Assembly (NCBI GenBank): GCA_900320055.1
Contig: ONQS01000017.1
Coordinates: 1-61,354 of the forward strand
Direction of reading: 5' to 3'
DNA length: 61,354 bases
DNA from: an uncultured Prevotellaceae bacterium
Lineage (GTDB): Bacteria; Bacteroidota; Bacteroidia; Bacteroidales; Muribaculaceae
In this document: piece by piece, positions 1-7,862 of the stretch
Numbering within the stretch: position 1 is the first letter of the stretch
Layout: the number at the start of each line of letters is the position of its first letter
Program-made: the position numbers and the translations under genes
The notes under the pieces: generated by a model
The model's input: the letters and a program-made list of their open reading frames with translations, nothing else
Told to the model about the DNA's origin: nothing
The model's database searches: none

Positions 1-1391
1 CCGATGCAGAAGTGGGAAAAGACTTCTTGGAGGATGGATTCGGTGGTGATGGCGCCGGTGATTTCGCCGAGCCAGTGGAGGCACTCACGGATGTCTTGGT
101 CGAGCAGGTCTCCGCTCAGGCCGCTGTCGAGGCCGTCAATGGCGCGGGCGATGGCATCGCGGGCGCGGGTCAGGGCTTGGTAGTGGCGGGCGTTGGTGAC
201 GATGACGGCGTCGCTATCGACATGGGGCAGGGAAGTCGTCTTGACGATGAGGTCGCGCAGGACTTCGATGTCGGCATCGCTCTTGGCGCTGATGGCCACG
301 ACTGGTGTGCCTTGGGGCAGGAGATGGTTCAATTCGCTCCTGGCGGCGACATCGTCGTCGAGGTCGGTCTTGTTGAGCACGGCGATGAGTGCTTTGCCGT
401 CGCAGTGAGTCAGGATGTCATGAGCCATACTGGTGTCGGCGCTGGTGACGTCAACGACCCAGAGCACGATGTTGGCCTTGTCGATGGCTTGCCATGTGCG
501 CTGGATGCCCATCCGCTCGACGGCGTCGTTGGACTGGCGGATTCCTGCTGTGTCGATAAAGCGGAACAGGGTGCCGCTCATGATCACGGTATCCTCGATA
601 GTGTCGCGGGTGGTACCATGGATGTCGCTCACCAGGGCTCGGTCGTCGCGCAGAAGGGCGTTGAGCAGAGTGGATTTGCCCGCGTTGGTCTGTCCCACGA
701 TGGCGACGGGTATGCCCCCCTTGATGGCGTTGCCCTCGCGGTAACTGTCGGCGAGACGGCCGATGAGTGTGTGGATTTCGCGGGCCAGTGCGGTCACCTC
801 GCTGCGGTCGGCAAAGGTGACGTCCTCCTCGCTGAAGTCCAGTTCCAACTCGATCAATGCAGTGAAGTGCAGCAGTTTCTCGCGCAGGCTTCTCAACTCG
901 TCGCTGTAGCGGCCGCGCATCTGGCTCATGGCCACATGGTGGGCTGCGCGGGACTGAGCCTCGATGACGTCGGCAACGGCTTCAGCCTGTGACAAGTCGA
1001 TGCGTCCGTTGGCAAAGGCACGGCGTGTGAACTCGCCCGGCGATGCATGGCGGCAACCGGCGTCGATGAGTGTCTGCACCGCTTGTTGCTGTATCCAGGT
1101 CGATCCGTGGCATGCCAGTTCCACCACGTCCTCGCCCGTGAAGGAATTGGGGGCGCGGTAAACGGTCAGCACGGTCTGATCCAGTATGTCACCGTCACTA
1201 TCCACCAGTTGTCCCAGATGGACGGTGTGCGTAGCCATGCCGGCTAGGGGCTTGCCCTGCCAGCGTTGCTGGACGATGTTGAGCGCTTGTGGACCGCTCA
1301 CTCTCACCACGGCGATGCCGCCTCGGCCCTGCGGTGTGGAAATGGCGCAGATAGTGTCGCCTGTCAGGCCTGTCAATTCAGTGATATTCAT
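1..1391 (-). CDS. mnmE: tRNA modification GTPase MnmE (3' end cut by window edge)
   Basis: MnmE works with MnmG to install the carboxymethylaminomethyl group on U34 of certain tRNAs; it is a cytosolic dimeric GTPase. The reverse strand reads from ATG at 1391 without a stop to the window edge. The N-terminus has the tetrahydrofolate-binding fold (CAISTPQGRGGIAVVRVSG), and the G domain carries the P-loop GQTNAGKSTLLN near residue 230 and DTAGIR for G3. The C-terminus reads FCIG at the edge; the family ends FCIGK with Cys as the catalytic residue, so only one codon and the stop are missing. The ATG overlaps the TGA of the upstream nuclease gene (ATGA), which suggests translational coupling. 463 complete codons is normal for the family. 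Confidence 0.97.
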   Translation of the reverse strand, partial: MNITELTGLTGDTICAISTPQGRGGIAVVRVSGPQALNIVQQRWQGKPLAGMATHTVHLGQLVDSDGDILDQTVLTVYRAPNSFTGEDVVELACHGSTWIQQQAVQTLIDAGCRHASPGEFTRRAFANGRIDLSQAEAVADVIEAQSRAAHHVAMSQMRGRYSDELRSLREKLLHFTALIELELDFSEEDVTFADRSEVTALAREIHTLIGRLADSYREGNAIKGGIPVAIVGQTNAGKSTLLNALLRDDRALVSDIHGTTRDTIEDTVIMSGTLFRFIDTAGIRQSNDAVERMGIQRTWQAIDKANIVLWVVDVTSADTSMAHDILTHCDGKALIAVLNKTDLDDDVAARSELNHLLPQGTPVVAISAKSDADIEVLRDLIVKTTSLPHVDSDAVIVTNARHYQALTRARDAIARAIDGLDSGLSGDLLDQDIRECLHWLGEITGAITTESILQEVFSHFCI

Positions 1392-2290
1392 CGGCTTGGA
1401 TAGTATTTTGGCCAGTCTTTGATGTTTTGTTTGCTCTCAATCACGTTCTCGACGTTGTCGTCGAGTGCGGCTAGGAAGTCATATCCGGTGAGGGCCTCCA
1501 CCTTGTCGATGGTGGTGGCGTAGTTGGTCCAACTGTTGGGCATCTTCTTGTTTTCCATCACAAAGGCGATGGCTCTGTTCTGCTTGGGCGAATAGATGAC
1601 CTTGAAGAATCGCTCGGGTACGGCGATATCCTGGTGCTTGCCGATGCGCTTCATGTTGTTGGAGAAGATGGGTCCTGTGATCACGATCAGGCGACCGGCC
1701 GTGCGCGACCACTTGTGGACGGCCTCCTCGACATGTCGCCACTCGCCGTCGTTCATCTCGTCGAGTTGCGGGCAGATGTTGGTCATCAGGAAGCACTGGG
1801 CCATGGCTGTCTTGTCCCAGCGCATATCCATAGCGGGCGCCATGTGGCCGCGTGTGTATCCGCTCTCCTTGTATTCCCACCAGTCGGGGCAACCCTTCAC
1901 ATCGTGGTCCTTCTCAAACTTGTAGTTAGCGCGGTTTTCGGCATCTCGCGAGTCGGCCATCGCCGTCATGGTGCTGGTCAACTCATAGGCCACGCAGTTG
2001 GGCACGCGGTAATATTTGTTGAAGTAAACCACCAGAGACTTGTAATGAACCGTCTGGTTGTCGAGCCGCTCGGGCAGTGCCACGTCGAGCAGTGACAAAT
2101 CGCCCGTGGATTTGTACTCCTTGCCCTCCTGCTGGCGGTCCTGATTCTGTACGGCTTTGCCGTCGTCATAGGCACTCTTATAGAATGAATCGACTTGGGC
2201 TGCGTCGGTGCCGCGCTCGTTGCCGCCGCGGCATCCTGTGAACATCATGACTGCTATGAGCAATGTGCTATAAATCAAATGTTTCTTCAT
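1388..2290 (-). CDS. DNA/RNA non-specific endonuclease, lipoprotein
   Basis: This is a NUC1/Serratia-type beta-beta-alpha-Me nuclease that would cleave single- and double-stranded DNA and RNA outside the cytoplasm. The N-terminus is a lipoprotein signal (MKKHLIYSTLLIAVMMFTGC, lipobox ending in Cys), so it is likely anchored in a membrane facing the periplasm or cell surface. The catalytic segment reads TRGHMAPAMD with His at about residue 149, and MTNICPQ follows, supplying the metal-binding Asn. The start at 2290 is preferred over an in-frame ATG at 2320 because it begins exactly at the signal peptide. It is followed by mnmE with a 4-nt overlap. The role may be nucleic-acid scavenging; this is inferred. 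Confidence 0.9.
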   Translation of the reverse strand: MKKHLIYSTLLIAVMMFTGCRGGNERGTDAAQVDSFYKSAYDDGKAVQNQDRQQEGKEYKSTGDLSLLDVALPERLDNQTVHYKSLVVYFNKYYRVPNCVAYELTSTMTAMADSRDAENRANYKFEKDHDVKGCPDWWEYKESGYTRGHMAPAMDMRWDKTAMAQCFLMTNICPQLDEMNDGEWRHVEEAVHKWSRTAGRLIVITGPIFSNNMKRIGKHQDIAVPERFFKVIYSPKQNRAIAFVMENKKMPNSWTNYATTIDKVEALTGYDFLAALDDNVENVIESKQNIKDWPKYYPSR

Positions 2291-2358
2291 TGTCTGTGGA
2301 CTATGAGTGGATAACTGCATATATTGGAATTATTGTTTCTGCACATCAATGCAGACTA

Positions 2359-2366
2359 CAAATATA
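2359..2366 (-). promoter_or_regulatory. -7 box for nuclease-mnmE operon
   Basis: On the minus strand this reads TATATTTG, matching the Bacteroidetes -7 consensus TAnnTTTG. It lies about 70 nt upstream of the nuclease ATG at 2290. A possible -33 TTG is about 24 nt further upstream, a little far, so this is a moderate call. Confidence 0.5.
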
Positions 2367-2458
2367 TAAAACAATCTTTGGACTCGCCTACAACCAGACC
2401 GATTTTTTTTTGCTCGTGCATCAGTCGTGTGCCTACTGTCGTCGTGCCGGGGAGGGAA

Positions 2459-2872
2459 TCACGGACGGCACAGAAGCAGCAGCGTGCGGGCGCTGTACAG
2501 GCGCCATGCAGTGCCATAGATGCTGTCCTCGTCGCCATACAGACTCATGAGTGTGTAGTTGGCTAGGGCCGCGATCATGGCGCGTTTCACATCGCGGGCC
2601 AGTGTGGGCTGTGGCGAGCGTTCCAGGGCAAGCGATAATGTGATGTTTTGACTCTCGAGGTTGAAGTTGATGTTTTGGCTCACGATATAGCCGCTGATGC
2701 GTGCCAATAGGTCGTCGAGACCCTCGCGCACACGGCGGTCAACGATGGGCTCGTTGGTGGCGTTCACGCCCCACGCGGTGGCGTTATCGGCGGGATGCCA
2801 GGTGCCCTCGGTGTAGATGGCTTGCTGGATTTCGTCCAGATCAATGACGATGTCGATTAGGTAGTTTTTCAT
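2459..2872 (-). CDS. hypothetical protein, second gene of unknown two-gene operon
   Basis: I do not recognise the family. The 137-residue product has no signal peptide or clear membrane segment. The first half is acidic (DIVIDLDEIQQAIYTEG), the middle has a DRRVREGLDDLLARI helix, and the end is helical and Arg/Leu-rich (GTAWRLYSARTLLLLCRP). It follows the 2893-3360 gene by 20 nt and presumably shares its promoter. The small size, acidic first half and helical tail are loosely reminiscent of phage neck or connector proteins, but no phage gene is nearby and this is only an impression. Confidence 0.65.
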   Translation of the reverse strand: MKNYLIDIVIDLDEIQQAIYTEGTWHPADNATAWGVNATNEPIVDRRVREGLDDLLARISGYIVSQNINFNLESQNITLSLALERSPQPTLARDVKRAMIAALANYTLMSLYGDEDSIYGTAWRLYSARTLLLLCRP

Positions 2873-2892
2873 GGTGTTTTTGTTTTAAGTTG

Positions 2893-3360
2893 TTAGCGCA
2901 GGGCGCGCACGTTGACGTTGGTGCAGATTTTGGTCAAGGCAGTGACCGGCGTGATGAAGAAGCGTGAGGCGCGGCAGTGCTCCAGCACGTGGTCGATGGC
3001 CTCGCTGATGCTCATGCCCTTGTCGGTGAGGGCGCTCACGAGACTGGTGATTTCATACCACATCTGTTGGCGCAGGCGGCATTTGGGCAATCCTGCGCCA
3101 TTGCCTGTGCGATAGGAACGCGCATTGTGGGCATGCTTCTGATCGGCATTGATCAGGTGGCACACGCAGCGATAGGCTCGCTCATGGTCGACGTGATAGT
3201 GCGGATGGCCGTTGGCAACGGTAAACTCGGCAGCGGCACGGCGTGCCTTGCTCTCGGGTATGCCTTTTTGCAGCAGGGCGTCGAGCGTGGGGCGGTAAAG
3301 TTCCAAAAACTCCTTGTCGCGCTCGAGGCACAGTTCGCGCCTGTTGATTTCTGATTGCAT
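2893..3360 (-). CDS. hypothetical protein, first gene of unknown two-gene operon
   Basis: I do not recognise the family. The product is about 155 residues, cytosolic by appearance. It is rich in Cys and His: GHPHYHVDHERAYRCVCHL in the first half, a Cys in the middle, then EHCRASRFFITPVTALTKIC near the end. The second half reads as helices (MWYEITSLVSALTDKGMSISEAIDHVL). An alternative start lies 9 nt upstream at 3369. A well-formed minus-strand promoter (TTG, 20-nt spacer, TAATTTTG at 3414-3421) lies in front, so the operon is probably expressed. The Cys/His content could indicate metal binding; this is speculative. Confidence 0.7.
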   Translation of the reverse strand: MQSEINRRELCLERDKEFLELYRPTLDALLQKGIPESKARRAAAEFTVANGHPHYHVDHERAYRCVCHLINADQKHAHNARSYRTGNGAGLPKCRLRQQMWYEITSLVSALTDKGMSISEAIDHVLEHCRASRFFITPVTALTKICTNVNVRALR

Positions 3361-3413
3361 GTTTCTCATGGTAAAAATGGTGTTTTAATGGTAATACAAT
3401 AATTTTGACGTTG

Positions 3414-3444
3414 CAAAATTACAACATTCTTGGCAATTTGTCAA
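3414..3444 (-). promoter_or_regulatory. promoter of unknown two-gene operon
   Basis: On the minus strand a TTG (3442-3444) is followed after 20 nt by TAATTTTG (3414-3421), an excellent match in sequence and spacing to the Bacteroidetes housekeeping promoter. Transcription would begin near 3408, about 50 nt before the ATG. Confidence 0.65.
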
Positions 3445-3645
3445 GTATTTTTGCTGTATTTTTTTCTGAAAGTCAAATTTGAGTCATCGCAACCACGCGC
3501 TCAATCGGCTCAACGACAGCCAAAACGAGATCGTTTCTTCTTGTTTTATTTTCATCCATAGGTGGGAGCAGGGAGAAATTCTTCATCATAGATAGGTTGA
3601 AATGGGTTTTGGCTCAGATTTTGTGGATTTTTGGAAAAGAAATTA

Positions 3646-3653
3646 TACCTTTG
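3646..3653 (+). promoter_or_regulatory. -7 box for cohesin-like gene
   Basis: Reads TACCTTTG, a match to TAnnTTTG, with TTTG at 3620-3623 as a possible -33 element. The predicted transcript start (about 3659) is 42 nt before the ATG at 3701. This supports the 3701 start over the longer ORF that begins at 3602, upstream of the promoter. Confidence 0.6.
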
Positions 3654-3700
3654 CGGTTGAAGACAGAACCGTTTTTCTTAACATAAAAAAGTACGAGAAG

Positions 3701-4339
3701 ATGAACAAAAGACACAACTTGCTGCTCATGCTGTGTGCGCTGCTGGCTATTAACGCGGTGGCACAGCAGGGAAATCGCATCTACATAGAGGACTTTGAGA
3801 TCGAGCCAGGCAAAACGGTCTCGGTGCCGTTGATGCTGTCCAACCAGGACCCGACCCGCGGCATGCAGTTCAACATCAGCCTGCCCAATGGTCTCAGGAT
3901 GATTGATCAGGAATTGACCGCCTACTCTGAGGAATATAATATGAATATGTCGTGCAACTACCGCAAGGCCGACAGTTGCTATCTGGTGTTTATCTATCCC
4001 TCGAGCGCCATCTGCTATCCTGCCGATACGACGGTTGCCTTGATGACCTTTAAATTGGGTGCCAAGCAGGACTTCAGAGGCGGTGATATCGTCCTGTGGA
4101 AGTGTATCGGCTCCACCATCGACAACACGACGTTTGTCATTCAGGGCGACACCGTCAAGGTGACCGTTCCCGAGGCTTCTGTTATCGAGGTGCCCCAGGA
4201 TCAGGCGCCTGCCGGCGAGCAGTACTTCAACCTCAATGGCCAGCCCATCAGTTCACCCGACAGCGTGCCTGTGGCCATCCAGGTCAACACCTTGGCCAGC
4301 GGGCAGCGCGTGAGCCGTAAGGTTTCGGTCGCGCACTGA
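3701..4339 (+). CDS. secreted protein with cohesin-like domain
   Basis: A 212-residue exported protein with a signal peptide (NLLLMLCALLAINAVAQ, residues 6-22). Residues about 25-165 look like a cohesin/carbohydrate-binding-type beta sandwich: IEPGKTVSVPLMLSN, then RGMQFNISLPNGLRM, then DTTVALMTFKLGA and a closing GDTVKVTV strand. Cohesins bind dockerins in cellulosome-like assemblies; two dockerin-tailed proteins are encoded elsewhere in this window. The C-terminus (YFNLNGQPISS through SRKVSVAH) resembles the short tail common at the end of exported Bacteroidales proteins and may be a degenerate secretion signal. The start at 3701 begins exactly at the signal peptide and lies after the -7 box. 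The cohesin assignment is by pattern only. Confidence 0.65.
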   Translation: MNKRHNLLLMLCALLAINAVAQQGNRIYIEDFEIEPGKTVSVPLMLSNQDPTRGMQFNISLPNGLRMIDQELTAYSEEYNMNMSCNYRKADSCYLVFIYPSSAICYPADTTVALMTFKLGAKQDFRGGDIVLWKCIGSTIDNTTFVIQGDTVKVTVPEASVIEVPQDQAPAGEQYFNLNGQPISSPDSVPVAIQVNTLASGQRVSRKVSVAH

Positions 4340-4367
4340 GGCCCGTCACGATCTTAATCTGATAGCA

Positions 4368-4388
4368 GCCCGATTAAACCAATCGGGC
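4368..4388 (+). terminator. hairpin after cohesin-like gene
   Basis: GCCCGATT, a 5-nt loop AAACC, then AATCGGGC form a perfect 8-bp stem 29 nt after the stop codon. There is no strong T-tract after it, so it may be a weak terminator or RNA 3' end stabiliser. Confidence 0.5.
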
Positions 4389-4439
4389 CGCTTTGCGTCT
4401 AATTAGGGAATTTAGATTAATAAAAAAGGTAACTTAACG

Positions 4440-5186
4440 ATGATCAAGAGATTATTCATGGTGATACTGCTCGTGGCGGCGATAGTGATGCCGCGCGAGG
4501 CTGTGGCCAAGGACTTCAGCAACGAGACCCTGCGTTACGAGATTGTGTACCACTGGGGTTTGATCTGGAAGCATGCCGCCGATGCTACATTGAGCATCCG
4601 CAAGAGCGGCAATGGCTACCAGGCGCAACTGTCGGGCAAGACCCGCTCGTGGGCCGACAAGGTCTATCCCGTGCGCGACACTCTGAAGTGTACCATGGAT
4701 GCCAACCTCAGGCCGCTGAAGTATGAGAAACTGACGCATGAAAAGGGCTATTATGCGCGCGATGTGATCAAGTTCTCGTACAATTACAGTCATACTTCGG
4801 CCCACTGCACACGTTACCGCAAGAGCGGCAACACGTCGATCGACCTGAGTGCCAAATCCCAAGCCTATGACATGCTGAGTGTGTTCTACATGCTGCGTAA
4901 TCTCGATTACGACGAGTTGAGCCGCAACAAGAATTACACAACGGTCATCTTCTCGGGCAAGGAGAAGGAGTATCTCACCATCAACTACAAGGGAGTGGAG
5001 ACGATCAAGATGCGTGACGGCAACAAGCGCAAAGCGCACCGCATCACTTTCCGCTTTACCCAGAAGGGTGGCAAGCAGTCGAGCGACAACATCACCGTGT
5101 GGATGTCGACCGAGGCCGACCGCATCCCGCTGTTGCTGGTGGGCAAACTGCCCGTGGGCGAGGTGAAGTGCTACTATAAGGGGTAG
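4440..5186 (+). CDS. DUF3108 domain-containing exported protein
   Basis: A 248-residue protein with a signal peptide (MIKRLFMVILLVAAIVMPREAVA). The body matches the DUF3108 pattern: LRYEIVYHWGLIWKHAADATLSI at the front, a central YDMLSVFYMLRNLDY, and a C-terminal VWMSTEADRIPLLLVGKLPVGEVKCYY, where the family usually ends in a phrase about values and slopes of a lipid-like beta barrel. The molecular function of DUF3108 is unknown; it is probably periplasmic. It stands 100 nt after the cohesin-like gene behind a hairpin and may be its own unit. Confidence 0.85.
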   Translation: MIKRLFMVILLVAAIVMPREAVAKDFSNETLRYEIVYHWGLIWKHAADATLSIRKSGNGYQAQLSGKTRSWADKVYPVRDTLKCTMDANLRPLKYEKLTHEKGYYARDVIKFSYNYSHTSAHCTRYRKSGNTSIDLSAKSQAYDMLSVFYMLRNLDYDELSRNKNYTTVIFSGKEKEYLTINYKGVETIKMRDGNKRKAHRITFRFTQKGGKQSSDNITVWMSTEADRIPLLLVGKLPVGEVKCYYKG

Positions 5187-5217
5187 GCTTTTGTCGTCGC
5201 TGACGATCTCTAGTAGA

Positions 5218-5265
5218 ACAACTGTCCCAATTTTCTCTAATAGTAGATAATTTTGGGGCGGTTGT
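5218..5265 (+). terminator. rho-independent-type terminator after DUF3108 gene
   Basis: ACAACTGTCCCAA pairs with TTGGGGCGGTTGT across an AT-rich loop, with two G-U pairs. It is followed by a T-rich stretch (GTTGTTTTTG). Confidence 0.6.
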
Positions 5266-5287
5266 GTTGTTTTTGCCATATTTAAAT

Positions 5288-5295
5288 TATCTTTG
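5288..5295 (+). promoter_or_regulatory. -7 box for TolC/HlyD/ABC export operon
   Basis: Reads TATCTTTG (TAnnTTTG), 40 nt upstream of the ATG at 5336. A TTG at 5267-5269 lies 18 nt upstream as a possible -33 element. Confidence 0.6.
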
Positions 5296-5335
5296 CACCT
5301 GAAAAATAGACCAGTTTTTTATTTGACTAGCAGTT

Positions 5336-6763
5336 ATGCGTAATATTGTATTTGCCGCGTTTTATGCCTTATCGTTCTTGTTGCCGGCGCAAGTTGTGAC
5401 CTTGGACTCTTGCCGCAATATGGCTCTGCGCAACAACAAGGAGATTCAGCAGGCCGCCCTGGCTATCGAGAAGGCGGGCTACCAGCGCAAGGAGGCTGCC
5501 GCAGCCTATCTGCCCAAGTTTGACCTCACGGCGGGTTATATCTATAATTCCCGCAAGGTGTCGCTTATCAAGGAGGACCAGATGCTGCCCACCAAGTCAT
5601 TCAACATGCAGACGGGCACCTTTGACTACAATCTTGTCATTGACCCGCGCACGGGGGCGCCCCTGCAAGTGGACGGCCAGTATGTGCCGTCGACGGTGGC
5701 GTTGTTGCCCAAGAGCGGACTCACCTATAACATCCACAACCTGATGGGTGGCGCCCTGACGGTGACCCAACCCATCTATATGGGAGGTAAGATCACCGCT
5801 ATGAATCAGATTACCGAACTGGCGCAGCAACTCGCCAGCGAGATGCGCCAGAGCAAGGTCGAGGACGTTATCTATAACGTTGACGCGGCCTACTGGCAGG
5901 TCGTCTCGCTGTGTGCCAAGCAGAAACTTGCCCGCAGTTACGTCAACCTGGTCGAGTCGCTTGACAATGATGTCAAGGCCATGGTCAACGAGGGCGTGGC
6001 CACCCGTGCCAACCAACTCGCCGTGGATGTGAAACTCAACGAGGCCAATGTGGATATGACCAAGGTGGACAACGGTGTGACCCTGTCGCGCATGCTGCTG
6101 GCACAACTGTGCGGCCTGCCCGTCAACACCACGATGACGCTCGCCGACGAGGGCCGTGACGAACTGGGTGCCACCCTGGCTCCCTCGACCGTCGATATGG
6201 AGGACGTGTATGGCAAGCGCCACGACATCAGGTCGCTGCAACTGGCTACAAAGATTTATGACCAGCAGGTCAAGGTGGCCCGCAGCGAAATGATGCCCAA
6301 ACTGGCCGCTGTCGCCGCCCTGCACGCCACCAATCCCAATAGTTATGATGGCTTTGAAAACAAGTTTGGCGCCGCCTTCAGTGTGGGCGCGACCCTTACG
6401 ATGCCGCTGTGGCACTGGGGCGGGCTGAGCAATAAGGTCAAGGCCGCCCAGGTCGATGCCAACGTTAAGCGTCTGGAACTCGATGATGCCAAAGAGAAGA
6501 TCGAGTTGCAGGTCAACCAAGCCATGTTCCGCTATCAGGAGGCCTTCAAGACCTGGGAGGCCACCAAGGCCAATATGGCACAGGCCGAGGAGAATATGCG
6601 CATCGCCAACCTCGCATTCAAGGAGGGAATGGGCACTCTCGACGAGGTGCTTGCCGCCCAGACCGCGTGGCTCAAGGCCAACAGCGAGAAAATTGATGCT
6701 GAGATCGACGTGCAGATGACGCATGAGTACCTCAATAAGGTCATGGGCAACATGCACTACTAG
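5336..6763 (+). CDS. TolC-family outer membrane efflux protein
   Basis: The 475-residue product has a signal peptide ending near PAQ and the two-fold repeated TolC architecture: an N-terminal LDSCRNMALRNNKEIQQAALAIEKAGYQRKEA, long Ala/Gln-rich helices around residues 155-240 and 350-470, and the typical MGTLDEVLAAQTAWLKANSE near the C-terminus. It forms a trimeric channel across the outer membrane. It is the first gene of an export operon with a HlyD-type adaptor and two ABC-2 permeases. The substrate is unknown. Length is normal for the family. Confidence 0.93.
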   Translation: MRNIVFAAFYALSFLLPAQVVTLDSCRNMALRNNKEIQQAALAIEKAGYQRKEAAAAYLPKFDLTAGYIYNSRKVSLIKEDQMLPTKSFNMQTGTFDYNLVIDPRTGAPLQVDGQYVPSTVALLPKSGLTYNIHNLMGGALTVTQPIYMGGKITAMNQITELAQQLASEMRQSKVEDVIYNVDAAYWQVVSLCAKQKLARSYVNLVESLDNDVKAMVNEGVATRANQLAVDVKLNEANVDMTKVDNGVTLSRMLLAQLCGLPVNTTMTLADEGRDELGATLAPSTVDMEDVYGKRHDIRSLQLATKIYDQQVKVARSEMMPKLAAVAALHATNPNSYDGFENKFGAAFSVGATLTMPLWHWGGLSNKVKAAQVDANVKRLELDDAKEKIELQVNQAMFRYQEAFKTWEATKANMAQAEENMRIANLAFKEGMGTLDEVLAAQTAWLKANSEKIDAEIDVQMTHEYLNKVMGNMHY

Positions 6764-6778
6764 ACAAAGCCCCTATCA

Positions 6779-6814
6779 GTCCAGAAAGTCCAGATCATCC
6801 AGAATATCCAGTAA
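6779..6814. repeat. 9-nt tandem repeat between tolC-like and hlyD-like genes
   Basis: Four consecutive 9-nt units: GTCCAGAAA, GTCCAGATC, ATCCAGAAT, ATCCAGTAA. The common core is (A/G)TCCAG. It begins 16 nt after the TolC stop and ends 13 nt before the HlyD ATG, within the operon. Confidence 0.8.
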
Positions 6815-6826
6815 AACCAAATCATA

Positions 6827-7840
6827 ATGGAAAAAGACGAACAGAGAACCGTAGTCCGCAAGAAGGACAAAGCGCTCCTAGCAGCGCTGGCAGTGTTTGC
6901 CCTGGTGATGGCCAGCATCGCCATCGTGGGCATCCTGCTGATTCATCCCGCCGATACGATTACCCAGGGACAGGCCGACTGTGACGCTGTGCGCGTGAGC
7001 GGCAAATTGCCTGGGCGCATCGTGCGCTTCTATGTCCACGAGGGAGACACCGTCCACAAGGGCGACAAACTGGTGAGCATCTACTCCAGCACTGTCGATG
7101 CCAAATATTATCAGGCCAAGCAGATGCAGCAGGCTGCCGCGTCACAGAATCAGAAGGCCGAGCGCGGTACCCGAGAGGAGTTGAAGCAGGGCGCCTACAA
7201 CGTCTGGCAGCAGGCTGTTGCCGCCCAGACTATTGCCGAGAAGACCTACCAGCGTGTCGAGAACCTCTTCAAGCAAGGTGTCGCCACCCAGCAGAAGCGT
7301 GACGAGGCCAAAGCCGCCTATGATGCCGCTACCGCCCAGGTCAAGGCTGCCAAGGCGCAGTATGACATGGCTGTCAGAGGCGCTCAGCAGGAGGACAAAA
7401 ACGCCTCCAAGAGCATGGCCAATGCCGCTCGTGGCTCCGTCATGGAGGTCGAGAGCCTGCTCGAGGACCAAGTGCTGGTAGCCCCCTGCGACGGCGAGGT
7501 GAGCGAGATTTATCCTCAAGAGGGTGAACTCGTGGCCATGGGCACGCCTATCATGTCGATTGCCAAGTTGGACGACATGTGGGTAAGTTTCAGTGTGCGC
7601 GAGGAGATGCTCAACGACCTGCCTATGGGCAAGGAGGTGAATGTGCGCATTCCTGCCCTGAACAACATGCAGACCAAGATGGCGGTCTATTATATCCACG
7701 ATATGGGCTCTTATGCCGTATGGCAGGCCGCCAAGGCCCAGGGCCAGTACGACAGCAAGACCTTTGAGGTGAAGATGCGTCCTGTGAGCAGGGTGCCCAA
7801 CCTGCGTCCCGGCATGTCGGTGCTGCTCGACACGAAATAA
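6827..7840 (+). CDS. HlyD-family membrane fusion protein
   Basis: This periplasmic adaptor links the inner-membrane permeases to the TolC channel. The 337-residue product has one N-terminal transmembrane helix (about residues 18-42), a split lipoyl domain (VSGKLPGRIVRFYVHEGDTVHKGDKL and later LVAPCDGEVSEIYPQEGELVAMG), and a long Ala/Gln/Lys-rich coiled coil between them. The beta-barrel region follows with MWVSFSVREEMLNDLPMGKEV. It resembles the YbhG/EmrA type. Confidence 0.92.
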   Translation: MEKDEQRTVVRKKDKALLAALAVFALVMASIAIVGILLIHPADTITQGQADCDAVRVSGKLPGRIVRFYVHEGDTVHKGDKLVSIYSSTVDAKYYQAKQMQQAAASQNQKAERGTREELKQGAYNVWQQAVAAQTIAEKTYQRVENLFKQGVATQQKRDEAKAAYDAATAQVKAAKAQYDMAVRGAQQEDKNASKSMANAARGSVMEVESLLEDQVLVAPCDGEVSEIYPQEGELVAMGTPIMSIAKLDDMWVSFSVREEMLNDLPMGKEVNVRIPALNNMQTKMAVYYIHDMGSYAVWQAAKAQGQYDSKTFEVKMRPVSRVPNLRPGMSVLLDTK

Positions 7841-7862
7841 AGGACTATAGACTCATCATCCA

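Larger units (their letters stand above)
3361..3700. other. AT-rich divergent intergenic region with two promoters
   Basis: This gene-free stretch separates the minus-strand unknown operon from the plus-strand cohesin-like gene. It holds a minus promoter at 3414-3444 and a plus -7 box at 3646-3653. I see no small ORF, RNA gene or repeat in the middle. Confidence 0.6.

Noticed and set aside
12-992. 326-codon plus-strand ORF
   Set aside because: It is antisense to mnmE, whose protein has full motifs; the plus reading is a Val/Gly/Asp-rich shadow from GC-rich codons.
2459-3360. Prophage remnant
   Set aside because: The two small genes vaguely resemble phage neck genes, but there is no integrase, capsid, terminase or att-like repeat around them.
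5597-6757. 386-codon minus-strand ORF
   Set aside because: Antisense to the TolC-like gene; His/Leu-rich shadow.
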